Positions 1 to 10,165 of a stretch of DNA of 64,000 nt are shown one piece after another. The notes under the pieces were generated by a model. The model was not told the origin of the DNA and searched no databases. It saw only the letters and a list, made by a program, of their open reading frames with translations. Source of the DNA: Alteribacter natronophilus (GTDB lineage: Bacteria > Bacillota > Bacilli > Bacillales > Salisediminibacteriaceae); contig NZ_VCRO01000003.1 of assembly GCF_006007885.1 (NCBI RefSeq), positions 372,001-436,000 on the forward strand, in the 5' to 3' direction. Every line of letters begins with the position of its first letter. Position 1 is the first letter of the stretch. Both the position numbers and the translations under genes were made by a program.

Positions 1-30
1 ACCATTGTTTACTGTAATTTTTTCTGCCAT
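1..30 (-). CDS. icd: isocitrate dehydrogenase, N-terminal fragment (cut by window edge)
   Basis: Only the first ten codons are present (MAEKITVNNG), reading off the left edge. They match the N-terminus typical of Bacillus NADP-dependent isocitrate dehydrogenase, and an AGGAGG ribosome binding site lies just upstream of the ATG at position 30. The gene follows citZ on the same strand with a gap of about 140 bp, the arrangement of the citZ-icd-mdh cluster in B. subtilis. The identification rests mainly on this synteny, because so little of the protein is visible. Confidence 0.75.
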   Translation of the reverse strand, partial: MAEKITVNNG

Positions 31-168
31 TGTAAAAAACCTCCTAAATATCGTTCAGTTTTATGTAGGAAAGAGAAACGGGCACACCTTAATCACATTC
101 GCTGCGCGCCGCTTTTCTCCTTCCTCTATCTTCGCTGAAATTCCGTAAAAATTGCAACAGATTCGGGT

Positions 169-1287
169 TTATTTTCTTTCTTCAAGCGGTACCCAGCTCT
201 GTTTGTCAGGACCCACATACTCCGCGCGCGGACGGATCAGACGGTTGTTCTCGTACTGCTCGAGAATGTGTGCCAGCCATCCGGAAACCCGGCTTACAGC
301 AAAGATCGGCGTGAACAGGTCATGCTCAATGCCAAGGCTGTGGTACACGGATGCAGAGTAGAAGTCCACGTTTGGAAGGAGACCTTTTTCGTTAGTAACA
401 ATATCATCGATCCGTACACTCATGTCATACCATTTGGACTCGCCGGTTACTTTTGTAAGCTGACGGCTCATCTCTTTCAGGTGTTTTGCGCGTGGATCCC
501 CATTTTTGTATACCCGGTGGCCGAAGCCCATAATCTTTTCTTTATTTTCCAGTGCTTTATGGATATAATCATCTACCTGCTTCTCGTCACCGATTTCATT
601 CAGCATTGCCATTACACGCTCATTGGCACCGCCGTGAAGTGGTCCTTTCAGTGCGCCGATGGCAGCCGTCACTCCTGAATAAACATCAGACAGTGTTGCC
701 ACACAGACACGGGCAGTAAAGGTGGATGCATTCAGCTCGTGGTCGGCATGAAGAACAAGAGCTTTGTTAAACGCTTCAATCGATGTTTCGTCCGGCTCCT
801 CCCCGTTCAGCATATACAGGAAGTTTGCTGCGTAGCTGAGTTCAGGTTTTGGTGCAACCGGGTCTTTTCCTTCACGGATACGGGCAAAAGCCGTTACAAT
901 TGTCGGCATCTGTGCCTGAAGCTTCATGGCCTTCAGACGGTTCGCATCTTCAGACATTTCATCAGCCTGCTCGTCAAACAGACCAAGATTGGAGACTGCT
1001 GTTCTGAGTGCCGCCATCGGATGGACCTCATTGATTGGATACGTTTTCAATTGTTCAATTACAGCGTCCGGGACAGCCGAGTATCCGTTCAGTTCTTTTG
1101 TAAAGGACTCAAGTTCCTCTTTGTTAGGAAGCTTATGATTCCAGAGCAGGTAAACAACTTCTTCAAAGCTTGCGTAGTCGGCAAGATCGTCAATGTTGTA
1201 TCCGTTATAGGTTAAAACTCCATCAATAATTGAACTTACGCTGGATGTTGTTGCGACAACACCTTCCAAACCTTTTGTCGTACTCAT
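169..1287 (-). CDS. citZ: citrate synthase (TCA cycle)
   Basis: Citrate synthase condenses acetyl-CoA and oxaloacetate to citrate in the cytoplasm, the entry step of the TCA cycle. The 372-residue protein has the usual length of the short Gram-positive type. The two active-site histidine motifs are visible: GPLHGGA around H218 and GFGHRVY around H257, with the DFYSASVY block carrying the catalytic Asp near residue 309. A GGAGAGG ribosome binding site precedes the ATG. The gene lies upstream of icd on the same strand. Its 400-bp upstream region holds two sigma-A promoters, a dyad over one -10 box and a cre-like site, in line with the carbon-source control known for Bacillus citZ. Confidence 0.97.
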   Translation of the reverse strand: MSTTKGLEGVVATTSSVSSIIDGVLTYNGYNIDDLADYASFEEVVYLLWNHKLPNKEELESFTKELNGYSAVPDAVIEQLKTYPINEVHPMAALRTAVSNLGLFDEQADEMSEDANRLKAMKLQAQMPTIVTAFARIREGKDPVAPKPELSYAANFLYMLNGEEPDETSIEAFNKALVLHADHELNASTFTARVCVATLSDVYSGVTAAIGALKGPLHGGANERVMAMLNEIGDEKQVDDYIHKALENKEKIMGFGHRVYKNGDPRAKHLKEMSRQLTKVTGESKWYDMSVRIDDIVTNEKGLLPNVDFYSASVYHSLGIEHDLFTPIFAVSRVSGWLAHILEQYENNRLIRPRAEYVGPDKQSWVPLEERK

Positions 1288-1436
1288 TCCAACCTCTCCT
1301 TTAAAAATAATTTTGTGAGGGAATCAGGTATTCTATTCCCACTGTGTTTCTCCGATAACCTTTCCTGTTTATGATCTTCACTTTCGCGAGCGGATCAAAG
1401 CACCGTCAGCCACCGTCAAAAATCGACCGGTTATTT

Positions 1437-1465
1437 GTTATACCAATATAACAACTTCATGTGAA
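1437..1465 (-). promoter_or_regulatory. proximal citZ promoter with operator-like dyad over the -10
   Basis: On the minus strand, TTCACA (-35, 1460-1465) and TATAAC (-10, 1437-1442) are separated by 17 bp, with a TGG extended -10. The perfect 20-bp dyad TTGTTATACCAATATAACAA (1435-1454) covers the -10 and spacer, so a repressor bound there would block RNA polymerase. In B. subtilis citZ is repressed by CcpC (a LysR type regulator) and CcpA. The T-N11-A spacing inside the dyad suits a LysR-type protein, but the regulator is inferred. The leader to the ATG would be about 140 nt. Confidence 0.6.
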
Positions 1466-1505
1466 ACTTCCGGGTTCGTAACCTCCCGGTGCGAGCGGGG
1501 CCGAC

Positions 1506-1519
1506 CGTAAGCGTTTTCG
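1506..1519. promoter_or_regulatory. cre-like site (possible CcpA operator) upstream of citZ
   Basis: CGTAAGCGTTTTCG matches the cre consensus TGWNANCGNTNWCA at every defined position except the two outermost bases. It lies between the distal and proximal citZ promoters. CcpA repression of citZ is established in B. subtilis, and ccpA itself is in this window, but the end mismatches keep this tentative. Confidence 0.4.
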
Positions 1520-1580
1520 TAAAAGGTTTCGGAGGCTGTATGTATGAACAGCCACGCTTTTCTGATTCGAGTCAACTTAT

Positions 1581-1609
1581 ATTATAACGACTTTTAACAA
1601 CTTTGTGAA
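1581..1609 (-). promoter_or_regulatory. distal citZ promoter
   Basis: TTCACA (1604-1609) and a perfect TATAAT (1581-1586) are separated by 17 bp on the minus strand. The -35 and following AAGTTGTTA bases resemble those of the proximal promoter, as if the unit were duplicated. No gene other than citZ lies downstream on this strand. Confidence 0.5.
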
Positions 1610-1690
1610 CTTAAAAATATCAAATGCAACTAATATTTCAATTTATACTATTATTTTAATTTGTTTGAAACTTCACGTATTAAGCCCCGT

Positions 1691-2164
1691 TTATCCGCCG
1701 AATGACGAAAAATACGACACTATTCTCATGGCCATATAGGCGATTCCCGCCCCAATAAGCGGACCTACAGCCACACCGTTAAACAGGGCAACTGCAAGAA
1801 TCGTTCCAAACACAAGTGCCGTAGTGATGTGAGGGTCATTCTGAAGCAGCTCAACGCCGCTCGCTGCAATAACTGCTACAAAAATACCTGCGCCGAGAGC
1901 CACCCACGCATAGGAGGATTTCGTGGCTTCTATAAGCTGTTTGAACCCGATTTCCCCTGTAACGATGGGAACAAGGACCGCAATTGTAATGATTGTCACG
2001 CCGATATGGATGCCTTTCTGCTGGAGCAGGGGGAACGCTCTGTCTCCAAGGCCGGTCCATTTTAAAATAAGCAGGAAAGCAACCGCTATAATAAGCGACT
2101 GATTTCTTGCAATCAGGCCGATTGCAAGAAGGATCAGCATAAAGGCTGTTGCAGATGTAATCAT
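1691..2164 (-). CDS. ytwI: DUF441 family membrane protein (YtwI)
   Basis: This is a 157-residue hydrophobic protein with about four membrane segments and glycine-rich stretches (for example GVAVGPLIGAGIAYMAMRI near the C-terminus). It belongs to the DUF441 family of small membrane proteins of unknown function, and B. subtilis YtwI occupies the same place between ytvI and citZ. The ATG at 2164 is chosen because an AAGGAGGGAG ribosome binding site lies immediately upstream; a longer reading frame adds ten charged residues without a better site. It is divergent from ytvI. Function is unknown; a transport or channel role is only a guess. Confidence 0.88.
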   Translation of the reverse strand: MITSATAFMLILLAIGLIARNQSLIIAVAFLLILKWTGLGDRAFPLLQQKGIHIGVTIITIAVLVPIVTGEIGFKQLIEATKSSYAWVALGAGIFVAVIAASGVELLQNDPHITTALVFGTILAVALFNGVAVGPLIGAGIAYMAMRIVSYFSSFGG

Positions 2165-2242
2165 GTTCTCCCTCCTTCTTTGTACAGGCCGCATGTATCC
2201 TGGTCTTCTCTCATAGATTGAAATGAGAGAGGAGGACTGCCG

Positions 2243-3370
2243 GTGGATACAAAACAGGCTGTTGATATATTTGTCCGTGCTGCGCTCGTACTCGTTACTG
2301 CACTGGCTGCTGCCGGTGTGATCTATTTTCTGTTTCGTTTTTTATCCCCGTTTTTAATCGGGCTTATTATTGCTCTCACTCTGCTGCCGGCTGTAAACCT
2401 CCTTGAAAATTGGCTCCGGTGGCCCAGATCACTATGTGTTCTGACAGCTATGTTTTTTCTGTTCCTTATCCTTCTTCTCTTTATTACGTTCGCTGCCGTG
2501 GAAATTGCAGCCGGACTTCTGTACTTATCCTCTGTTCTTCCCGTTTTCATAAAGGATCTCGTCCGCATTGCCGATTCATGGGTCAGCAGCACCCTTATGC
2601 CCCTGTACGACCGTATGACCGGACTATTCGATGCACTCGAAGGACGGCAGCAGAAAACCGTTGCCGATTCCATTCAGTCCCTGACAGCCGAGGCAGCACA
2701 GAAAGCCGGAGAATTTGTCCAGGTTCTGCTGAACAGTTTTGCTGACGTGTTATTAGGCTTGCCGAATACGATCACGGTCATGATTTTTTCTCTGTTAAGT
2801 GCCTTTTTTATTGCAAAGGACTGGCCCCTGATTGTTGGCGGATACCGGAAAATTGTGCCCGGATTTCTGAAAGGTTTTCTTAATTCCCTCAGAAAGGAAT
2901 GGAAGCGGTCGGTGCTTGGTTTCTTTGCTGCGCAGTGTGTGCTTGTAGCCATGTCCGGTGTCATCATTCTCATTGGTTTTCTGGTGATGGGTATTGAACA
3001 TGCTTTCACAGCAGCCCTGCTGCTTGCACTGATAGATTTCCTTCCCTATCTCGGAACCGGGCTCGTTTTTATTCCGTGGATTCTGTACTCCTTTTTAACC
3101 GGAGACTGGTTTCTGTCCATAGGTCTGAGCATCCTCTACGGGATCGTCATCATCCAGCGCCAGGTTGCAGAGCCGCGTGTGCTATCACGTCATCTCGGGG
3201 TGCATCCTATCCCTCTGCTGATCACACTGTTCTTAAGCTACCAGTGGCTTGGGTTTGCCGGGCTTCTTCTCGGGCCTGCAATTCTGATCATGATTCAGTC
3301 CTTCATGAAGGCAGGGATTGTAAAGGGTGTCTGGGAGTTTATCGTTTCCGGTGGACGAAAGGAAGTATAA
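2243..3370 (+). CDS. ytvI: AI-2E family transporter-like sporulation membrane protein YtvI
   Basis: The 375-residue polytopic protein has two N-terminal membrane helices, a central amphipathic stretch (about 90-160) and five or six C-terminal helices, the layout of the AI-2E/UPF0118 permease family. B. subtilis YtvI, at the same locus, is a sporulation-associated membrane protein. The GTG start at 2243 follows a GAGGAGG site by 7 bp. A sequence resembling a sigma-E promoter (GCATGTA at 2191-2197, 14-bp spacer, CATAGATT at 2212-2219) lies just upstream, which would fit mother-cell expression but is not a perfect match. The transported substrate is unknown. Confidence 0.88.
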   Translation: MDTKQAVDIFVRAALVLVTALAAAGVIYFLFRFLSPFLIGLIIALTLLPAVNLLENWLRWPRSLCVLTAMFFLFLILLLFITFAAVEIAAGLLYLSSVLPVFIKDLVRIADSWVSSTLMPLYDRMTGLFDALEGRQQKTVADSIQSLTAEAAQKAGEFVQVLLNSFADVLLGLPNTITVMIFSLLSAFFIAKDWPLIVGGYRKIVPGFLKGFLNSLRKEWKRSVLGFFAAQCVLVAMSGVIILIGFLVMGIEHAFTAALLLALIDFLPYLGTGLVFIPWILYSFLTGDWFLSIGLSILYGIVIIQRQVAEPRVLSRHLGVHPIPLLITLFLSYQWLGFAGLLLGPAILIMIQSFMKAGIVKGVWEFIVSGGRKEV

Positions 3371-3397
3371 CAAGTACTCGGCTGAAGGTCACACAGT

Positions 3398-3668
3398 GCT
3401 GATTCACAAAGATCCTTTGTAACAGAACAAAAGCGCTGACGCGCCTTAAATTAAGAAGCTTCACTTCACATCGTCCGGTCGCTTTCCGCGGGCATCGCTT
3501 CAGCACAGGAAGAATTCCTGCTTCTTCCTCTGCCAGTTATGCTCTGAAGTCTACTACTGCGTCGAAGCAACTCGATGTTTAATTACGGAGTAAACTCTCG
3601 TCGCTGGAGCCGTCGCCTTTCGCTGCATAATTAACTTGGTCAGTAACAACAATCTATAAAAATACAGC
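3398..3668 (+). repeat. MITE-like dispersed repeat, copy 1 (degenerate left end)
   Basis: Most of the 372-bp gap between ytvI and fxsA is this non-coding repeat. From about 3465 on it aligns well with the copies at 20105 and 29632: CGCTTTCCGCGGGCATCGC, then TGCTTCTTCCTCTGCC, GCGTCGAAGCAACTCGA, GTCGCCTTTCGCTGCATAA, and finally AACAACAATCTAT followed by a terminus ending in ACAGC. The left terminus near 3398 (GCTGATTCACAAAGATC) matches only loosely. No convincing target duplication is visible. Confidence 0.7.
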
Positions 3669-3699
3669 CATAGAAAAAACAAGTTTTACAGTTAACAAA

Positions 3700-3727
3700 G
3701 AAAAAGACCGGCATAAACTGCCGGCCG
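3700..3727 (-). terminator. intrinsic terminator of fxsA
   Basis: On the minus strand GGCCGGCA-GTTTA-TGCCGGTC forms a stem followed by TTTTTC, directly downstream of the fxsA stop codon at 3743. Confidence 0.8.
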
Positions 3728-3742
3728 TGACTTCGTGAGTAT

Positions 3743-4144
3743 TTAAAATTTCCTTCCTCTGTATAACACAACATTACCCGAGCGGACGGCCCGTTCAAAA
3801 ATGCGCTGCAGAAGCGCCTTGAAGGTCGCTCTTGTCTGGGGAATAAGCAGGAAAAAACCGAATGCATCGGTTATGAAACCAGGTGTCAGCAGGACGACAC
3901 CACCGATGAGAATACAGATTCCGTCCAGAAGGATTCCACTTGGCACCTGGCCCTGGGACGTCTGCATCTGGGCGGTGCGGATGGCGTTTAGTCCCTCTCG
4001 TTTTGCAAGGGCTGCTCCGAGAATCCCGGTCGCGATGATAAGCAGGATCGTAGGAATAACGCCGATTATATTTCCTGACAGCACCAGCACACCAATTTCA
4101 AGTGCCGGCACAATAATTAACAGCAGTAGTATGATTTTACCCAT
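3743..4144 (-). CDS. fxsA: FxsA family cytoplasmic membrane protein
   Basis: The 133-residue protein has an N-terminal hydrophobic pair (residues 1-45, with the LLLLIIVPALEIGVLVLSG start typical of FxsA), a conserved TILLIIATGILGAALAKREG block and a third hydrophobic stretch LIGGVVLLTPGFITDAFGFFLLIP. This is the full FxsA domain; the E. coli member is known for relieving phage T7 exclusion by F plasmids, and its cellular role is otherwise unclear. B. subtilis carries ytzA at this place next to pyk. Start chosen by an AAAGGAG site 8 bp before the ATG. It is downstream of pyk on the same strand but separated from it by that gene's own terminator-rich gap. Confidence 0.88.
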   Translation of the reverse strand: MGKIILLLLIIVPALEIGVLVLSGNIIGVIPTILLIIATGILGAALAKREGLNAIRTAQMQTSQGQVPSGILLDGICILIGGVVLLTPGFITDAFGFFLLIPQTRATFKALLQRIFERAVRSGNVVLYRGRKF

Positions 4145-4185
4145 AATATCTTCTCCTTTAAGGTCACAGCCTTAAAATAACATAA

Positions 4186-4236
4186 AAAAGGACCCGGCAC
4201 CAGTCCGGGCAGCGGTGCCTGGAAGTGCCGGGTTTT
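4186..4236 (-). terminator. intrinsic terminator of pfkA-pyk
   Basis: On the minus strand an ACCCGGCAC arm pairs with GTGCCGGGT across a 24-nt loop that contains a smaller hairpin, and is followed by CCTTTTTTATG. It lies just past the pyk stop codon. Confidence 0.75.
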
Positions 4237-4247
4237 ACCTCTCAGTA

Positions 4248-6002
4248 TTAAAGGACGCTTGCAACACCTTTGTAGATATTGCCGTGGCTTCCGTCAACCG
4301 TAATTTCGTCACCGTCCTCGAACAGGGCAGTGGCGTTTTCAACACCTACGATAACCGGGATTCCAAGGTTGAGACCAACAACAGCTGCGTGTGAAGTGAG
4401 GCCACCCTGCTCAGTTACAACGGCAGCGGCTTTTTCGAACGCATTCATCATATCGCGGTCTGTGCTTGGCGTTACAAGAATGGCATCCTGTTCCATTTTG
4501 GAAAGAGCTTCTTTTCCGTCGTTTGCTACAACGACTTTTCCGGAACGGGTTTTCCGGCCGATTCCCTGTCCTTTTGCAGCTACTTCACCGACCACGTGTA
4601 CTTTCATAATGTTCGTTGTACCTCTTTCTCCTACCGGTACACCGGCGGAAATAATAACGAGGTCACCGTGGTTTACAAGTCCGCTTGTAAGAGACTCTTC
4701 CACTGCAGTGGAGAACATTTCGTCGGTTGTAGTCGCTTTTTTACCAAGCTGCGGATAAACACCCCATACAAGGCACAGGGAGCGGCATACACGTTCGCTG
4801 TGTGTAATGGCGACAATCGGGCTCTTCGGACGGTATTTGGATACCATGCGGGCAGTGTGGCCGCTTTCCGTTGCAGTAAGAATGGCAGAAGAGTTCAGGT
4901 TCATCGCTGTATGGGCAACGCTCTGGCTGATGGAGTCCGTAATCGTCTGCTCGCTCTCACGGCTTCGTTTGCGGAGGATATCCTCAAACTTCAGCGCTGT
5001 TTCCGCTTTCCGGGCGATGTTGTTCATAGTCTGTACAGACTCCACAGGGTACGTTCCTGCAGCCGTTTCGCCTGAAAGCATGATTGCGTCAGTGCCGTCA
5101 AAGATGGCATTGGCCACGTCACTCGCTTCCGCACGGGTCGGACGCGGGTTGCGCTGCATCGAGTCAAGCATCTGTGTAGCCGTAATAACAGGCTTGCCGT
5201 GGGTGTTGCATTTTTTAATAAGTTCTTTCTGTACAAGTGGAACATCCTCTGCAGGGATCTCTACACCAAGGTCTCCACGTGCAACCATCAGACCATCGGA
5301 TACTTCAAGAATTTCGTCGATGTTGTCGACACCCTCCTGGTTCTCAATCTTTGGAATGATCTGGATGTGCTCCGCATTGTGCTTTTCAAGAAGTTCACGG
5401 ATCTCAAGAACATCCGAGGCACGGCGTACGAAAGACGCAGCGATAAAGTCCACATCCTGCTCGATTCCAAAAACGATGTCGTTGGCGTCTTTTTCGGTGA
5501 TACCAGGAAGATTCACACTGACACCGGGTACGTTAACACCTTTCTTATTCTTAAGCGTTCCGCTGTTCACGACTTCTGTAACGAGCTCGTTGTCACGGAT
5601 CGCTTTTACGCGAAGTTCAATCAGACCATCATCAAGAAGAAGAATGGAGCCTTCATGCACGTCATCAATAAGTCCCGGATAAGTGACGGAAATTTTACCG
5701 GAATTTCCGGTTACTTCCGTCATGGAAACGATCACTTCGCTGCCCTGAACGAGTTCCGCCTCGCCGCCTTCAAGAGTCTGCGTGCGGATTTCCGGCCCTT
5801 TTGTGTCAAGAAGAATAGCCACTTTTTCACCTGTTTTTTCAGATGCTTCACGAATGCTCTGGATGCGGGCACCGTGTTCTTCAAAATCACCGTGGGAAAA
5901 GTTAAGGCGGGCCACGTTCATACCGGCCTCAATCAGCTTCGTCAGTTTTTCCGGTGATTCACTGGCAGGACCAATCGTACATACGATTTTTGTTTTTCTC
6001 AT
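4248..6002 (-). CDS. pyk: pyruvate kinase with C-terminal PEP-utilizer domain
   Basis: Pyruvate kinase converts phosphoenolpyruvate and ADP to pyruvate and ATP, the last step of glycolysis. The 584-residue protein begins [14 protein letters not shown] and has the barrel, B domain and C domain of pyruvate kinase, with the signature [14 protein letters not shown] and the [10 protein letters not shown] block near the active site. As in other Bacilli it carries an extra C-terminal domain of about 110 residues with [10 protein letters not shown], the phosphohistidine-type segment of PEP-utilizing enzymes. The ATG at 6002 has a GAGGAGG site; a longer frame to 6089 lacks one. It lies about 110 bp downstream of pfkA, the standard pfkA-pyk operon. 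Confidence 0.97.
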   Translation of the reverse strand: MRKTKIVCTIGPASESPEKLTKLIEAGMNVARLNFSHGDFEEHGARIQSIREASEKTGEKVAILLDTKGPEIRTQTLEGGEAELVQGSEVIVSMTEVTGNSGKISVTYPGLIDDVHEGSILLLDDGLIELRVKAIRDNELVTEVVNSGTLKNKKGVNVPGVSVNLPGITEKDANDIVFGIEQDVDFIAASFVRRASDVLEIRELLEKHNAEHIQIIPKIENQEGVDNIDEILEVSDGLMVARGDLGVEIPAEDVPLVQKELIKKCNTHGKPVITATQMLDSMQRNPRPTRAEASDVANAIFDGTDAIMLSGETAAGTYPVESVQTMNNIARKAETALKFEDILRKRSRESEQTITDSISQSVAHTAMNLNSSAILTATESGHTARMVSKYRPKSPIVAITHSERVCRSLCLVWGVYPQLGKKATTTDEMFSTAVEESLTSGLVNHGDLVIISAGVPVGERGTTNIMKVHVVGEVAAKGQGIGRKTRSGKVVVANDGKEALSKMEQDAILVTPSTDRDMMNAFEKAAAVVTEQGGLTSHAAVVGLNLGIPVIVGVENATALFEDGDEITVDGSHGNIYKGVASVL

Positions 6003-6110
6003 TTGTTTTATTCCTCCTCGGGTTGATTCCTTACTGATAATTATTACTTTAACCGACCCGAATGCCAGGGCATTTGCCCCGGCACCCAACTGTCAGTCGA
6101 CTCGTTTCAT

Positions 6111-7079
<969 letters not shown>

Positions 7080-7260
7080 TCACCTCATCTGAAATTCTTA
7101 AAAATATATATGACGAAGAAAAACTCTTTCGTTCCCCAGACCTGTTGACCAGTCCGAAACTGAATGCAGCTTTTCTTATCCTATCCCTGAATCTCTTTTA
7201 TACTCAGCAGTAATAAAAATAACACTGTCAAAATCGTATTGCAACAAGGATTCACGGCAA

Positions 7261-7298
7261 ACAAAACAGCCGTCCTCCGGGGAGGATGGCTGTTTTGT
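7261..7298 (-). terminator. intrinsic terminator of accDA
   Basis: ACAAAACAGCC-TCCTCC pairs with GGAGGA-GGCTGTTTTGT around a short GGGG loop immediately after the accA stop. A/T tracts on both sides could let it work in both directions. Confidence 0.85.
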
Positions 7299-8276
7299 TC
7301 AGTTACCGGCATTGGTACCGTTTACATAGTCGTATGGTCCGATGCGATTAAATTTTTCAAAGCGTTTTTCAACGATGGTGTCACGGCTGATTTCGGATAG
7401 CTCGTCGAGTGCCTGACTGAGCGCTTCGTCAATGGCCTTTGCCTGCTGTTCCACATCTCTGTGTGCACCGCCTCTGACTTCAGGAATAATACCGTCAATC
7501 AGCTCAAGCTCCTTAAGATCAGGTGCTGTAATTTTCATCGTTTCAGCTGCTCTTTTTGCCTGGCCTGCATCTTTCCAGAGAAGAGCCGCTGCTCCTTCAG
7601 GTGAGATAACCGAGTAGGTGGAGTTTTCAAGCATCAGGATCTTATCGCCTACACCTAATGCAAGGGCGCCGCCGCTCCCTCCTTCCCCGATCACGATACA
7701 GACAACCGGTACCGTCAGGCCGGCCATTTCAATCAGGTTACGGGCAATGGCTTCACTCTGTCCGCGCTCTTCTGCAGAGATGCCGGGATAGGCCCCTTTT
7801 GTATCAATAAAATTAATGATCGGGCGGTTAAACTTCTCTGCCTGCTTCATCAGCCTGAGAGCCTTCCGATAACCTTCCGGGTGGGGCATGCCGAAGTTCC
7901 GGCGGAGGTTCTCCTTCGTTCCTTTTCCACGCTGATGACCGATCACGGTAACAGGGCGGTCCTTATACTTCGCAATTCCCCCAACGATCGCTTCATCGTC
8001 ACCGTAAAGACGGTCTCCGTGAAGTTCCAGAAAGTCCGTAAAAAGACGTTCAATGTAATCAAGGGTTGTCGGACGGCTGTTATGCCGTGCAATCTGCACT
8101 CTGTCCCACGGACCCATGTTTCCGTATATATCCTCTTCCAGCTGTTCAAGCCTGGACTCAAGCTTCTCAATTTCACCGGAGAGGTCAATCTCCTTTTCAG
8201 CTGTGAACGCTTTGAGTTCTGCTATTTTCGTTCTCAGCTCTGTAATGGGTTTTTCAAACGGCAAATCTTCGGCCAT
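7299..8276 (-). CDS. accA: acetyl-CoA carboxylase carboxyltransferase subunit alpha
   Basis: With AccD this forms the carboxyltransferase that moves CO2 from biotin to acetyl-CoA, making malonyl-CoA for fatty acid synthesis. The 325-residue protein has the N-terminal coiled region (residues 10-50), then the crotonase-like core with [30 protein letters not shown]-type conserved blocks (position about 115-145) and [15 protein letters not shown]. It starts 2 bp after the accD stop and uses a GGAGGTG site inside the end of accD, so the two are translationally coupled. A terminator follows at once. Confidence 0.96.
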   Translation of the reverse strand: MAEDLPFEKPITELRTKIAELKAFTAEKEIDLSGEIEKLESRLEQLEEDIYGNMGPWDRVQIARHNSRPTTLDYIERLFTDFLELHGDRLYGDDEAIVGGIAKYKDRPVTVIGHQRGKGTKENLRRNFGMPHPEGYRKALRLMKQAEKFNRPIINFIDTKGAYPGISAEERGQSEAIARNLIEMAGLTVPVVCIVIGEGGSGGALALGVGDKILMLENSTYSVISPEGAAALLWKDAGQAKRAAETMKITAPDLKELELIDGIIPEVRGGAHRDVEQQAKAIDEALSQALDELSEISRDTIVEKRFEKFNRIGPYDYVNGTNAGN

Positions 8277-8278
8277 AA

Positions 8279-9220
8279 TTACTGCACCTCCTGTTCTTCC
8301 GTTTCCCTAACGGCGTTCTTCTCTTTTTCCTGCTGCTGCTCTTCCTGCTCCTGTTCATCACTCTTCCGGTCGGAAACAGGGGCGTGGATACTCAGGATTG
8401 TTTTCAGTGTACTTCTGAGATTCTTTCTTTCCACTACCCGGTCAAGCTGACCGTGTTTGAGCAGAAATTCCGCAGTCTGGAAGTCTTCCGGCAGTTCCTG
8501 ACGGATTGTCTGTTCGATGATCCGGCGTCCGGCAAATCCGATCAGCGCTTTCGGTTCAGCAAGGTTAATATCCCCGAGAGAAGCAAAGCTTGCCGACACT
8601 CCTCCTGTTGTCGGATGGGTCATAACAGATATAAACAGACCTCCCCGGTCACGGAGTTTATGAAGTGCCGTACTTGTTTTGGCCATCTGCATCAGACTGA
8701 ATACGCCTTCCTGCATTCTTGCTCCTCCTGAAGCAGCAAAAAGAATAAAAGGCAAGTCCTCATCAATTGCACGCTCAATGGCCCGGGCGATCTTTTCCCC
8801 TACAACAGAGCCCATACTTCCCATACGGAAACGGGCATCCATTACACCGGCCACAGCCGGATAACCATCGATTTCACCTTTACCCGTCACGATCGCTTCG
8901 TTAAGACCGGTTTTTTCACGGTCCTTCTCGGATTTTTCCTTGTAGGAAGGAAATTCAAGAGGGTCCGTTGCAATGATGTTCTGATCAAATTCTGTGAAAG
9001 TCCCGGAGTCAAAAAGAGTCTCCATCCGGTCGTGTGCCGTCAGACGGTGGTGAAAACCGCAGGAATCACAGACACTCAGATTCTTTTTCAGTTCTTTTGT
9101 ATACATAATACTTTTACATTCAGGACATTTTGTCATTAACCCTTCCGGAACTTCCTGCTTGGCTTCTTCGGAAGGAATCGTGGCGTACTTCTTTTTCTTT
9201 GAAAAAAGATCCCGTAACAC
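8279..9220 (-). CDS. accD: acetyl-CoA carboxylase carboxyltransferase subunit beta
   Basis: Partner of AccA in malonyl-CoA synthesis. The 313-residue protein has the characteristic N-terminal C4 zinc ribbon (C32, C35, C51, C54: CPEC...CDSC) followed by the carboxyltransferase core with [10 protein letters not shown] and SHPTTGG-like [13 protein letters not shown]. The last 35 or so residues form a highly charged Gln/Glu/Lys tail ([14 protein letters not shown] region), longer than usual for the family. The start is a GTG at 9220 with a GAGGTG site 5 bp upstream. Confidence 0.96.
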   Translation of the reverse strand: MLRDLFSKKKKYATIPSEEAKQEVPEGLMTKCPECKSIMYTKELKKNLSVCDSCGFHHRLTAHDRMETLFDSGTFTEFDQNIIATDPLEFPSYKEKSEKDREKTGLNEAIVTGKGEIDGYPAVAGVMDARFRMGSMGSVVGEKIARAIERAIDEDLPFILFAASGGARMQEGVFSLMQMAKTSTALHKLRDRGGLFISVMTHPTTGGVSASFASLGDINLAEPKALIGFAGRRIIEQTIRQELPEDFQTAEFLLKHGQLDRVVERKNLRSTLKTILSIHAPVSDRKSDEQEQEEQQQEKEKNAVRETEEQEVQ

Positions 9221-9430
9221 ATTCTCACCTCATTTATCTTGGTGGTCTTTACAGCTCCGCAAACCGCCGCCCCGTGAAAAGCGCTTAACCAAAGTACAAA
9301 CCACGGAAATAATGTATAAATAAAATAAATAATATCGGAAATCTGTGATTTGCGTAAATTTTTTCCATCATAACACTGTTAAACAGGCGAATTCAAGGTG
9401 GTTTGCGCGCCGATTGCCGACCTGATTCTG

Positions 9431-10096
9431 CTAGAAGCGACTGTTTTCGAGATGCTTCTTCAGCATCTTTACCGCATGTTCCTCATCTTTCTTCCGGATG
9501 GCCTCCAGAATTCCGGCATGTTCGTCGATGGAATTCTCAGTTCTGCCCGTTCTGGCCAGTGATTCCCTGAGCGCAACTTTGCTGTACTCCACAAGTGGGC
9601 GCCAGATATTGAGCATAAGCCGGTTGTGACATGATTCTACAAGGGTTTTATGAAAAAGGTAATCCTGTTCCACCGGGAGGTTTCCTCCGTACCAGGTTTC
9701 CCGGGATTCCCTGATTATTTCTCCGAGCTTTTCAAGCTGATCATCCGTGATCCTTTGACAAGCCAGCCGTACAGCTTCTATTTCGATAATTGCTCTCGTT
9801 TCTGTCACATCTCTCTGGGCCCGTGTGTCTCTCAGAAAGAAACTTGCCAGAATTTCTGCAAGACGATGGCCCCCCGCACGCTGAATAAACGTTCCTTCTC
9901 CTTTACGGGTTTCAATCAGATCCAGCAGCTCCAGTGCCCGGAGTGCTTCTCTCACCGAGGATCGGCCGGCCTGAAGCCGTTCTGCAAGTTCCCGCTCGGA
10001 AGGGAGCTTATCACCCGGCATCAGGTTGTCTGCATAAATGATCTGGTCCAGCTCTTTCAGTATGTTCAGGTACACTTTGCCTGCCGGTGCGGTCAT
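9431..10096 (-). CDS. FadR/GntR family transcriptional regulator (FCD domain)
   Basis: A 221-residue DNA-binding regulator. Residues 5-70 form the GntR winged helix (PGDKLPSERELAERLQ, then SSVREALRALELLDLIETRKGEGTFI), and residues 85-215 form an all-helical FCD ligand-binding domain with the metal-binding type His/Asp pattern. FCD regulators sense small organic acids or acyl compounds. It sits between accDA and the malic enzyme gene on the same strand, so control of one of these, or of organic-acid use, is a reasonable inference. The start is ambiguous: an ATG at 10096 with AGGTG 6 bp upstream, or a GTG at 10105 after GAGGAAGG. Confidence 0.85.
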   Translation of the reverse strand: MTAPAGKVYLNILKELDQIIYADNLMPGDKLPSERELAERLQAGRSSVREALRALELLDLIETRKGEGTFIQRAGGHRLAEILASFFLRDTRAQRDVTETRAIIEIEAVRLACQRITDDQLEKLGEIIRESRETWYGGNLPVEQDYLFHKTLVESCHNRLMLNIWRPLVEYSKVALRESLARTGRTENSIDEHAGILEAIRKKDEEHAVKMLKKHLENSRF

Positions 10097-10130
10097 GGCA
10101 TACACCTGCCTTCCTCATAAGTACAAAGGA

Positions 10131-10158
10131 AGAGGGAGTCCTGCAATAGCCGGACTCC
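10131..10158 (-). terminator. possible terminator downstream of ytsJ
   Basis: GGAGTCC and GGACTCC form a 7-bp stem with a 10-nt loop on the minus strand just past the malic enzyme stop codon. The following tract is CT-rich rather than a clean T run, so termination may be weak and allow read-through into the FadR-type regulator gene. Confidence 0.45.
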
Positions 10159-10165
10159 TTCCCAC

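Noticed and set aside
1480-1540. Part of a dispersed repeat in the citZ upstream region
   Set aside because: A GC-rich stretch with some resemblance to the repeats is present, but no block longer than a few bases aligns with the other copies.
4279-5682. Long open frames on the plus strand opposite pyk
   Set aside because: They are antisense shadows with no recognisable domains or start signals; pyk accounts for the whole region.
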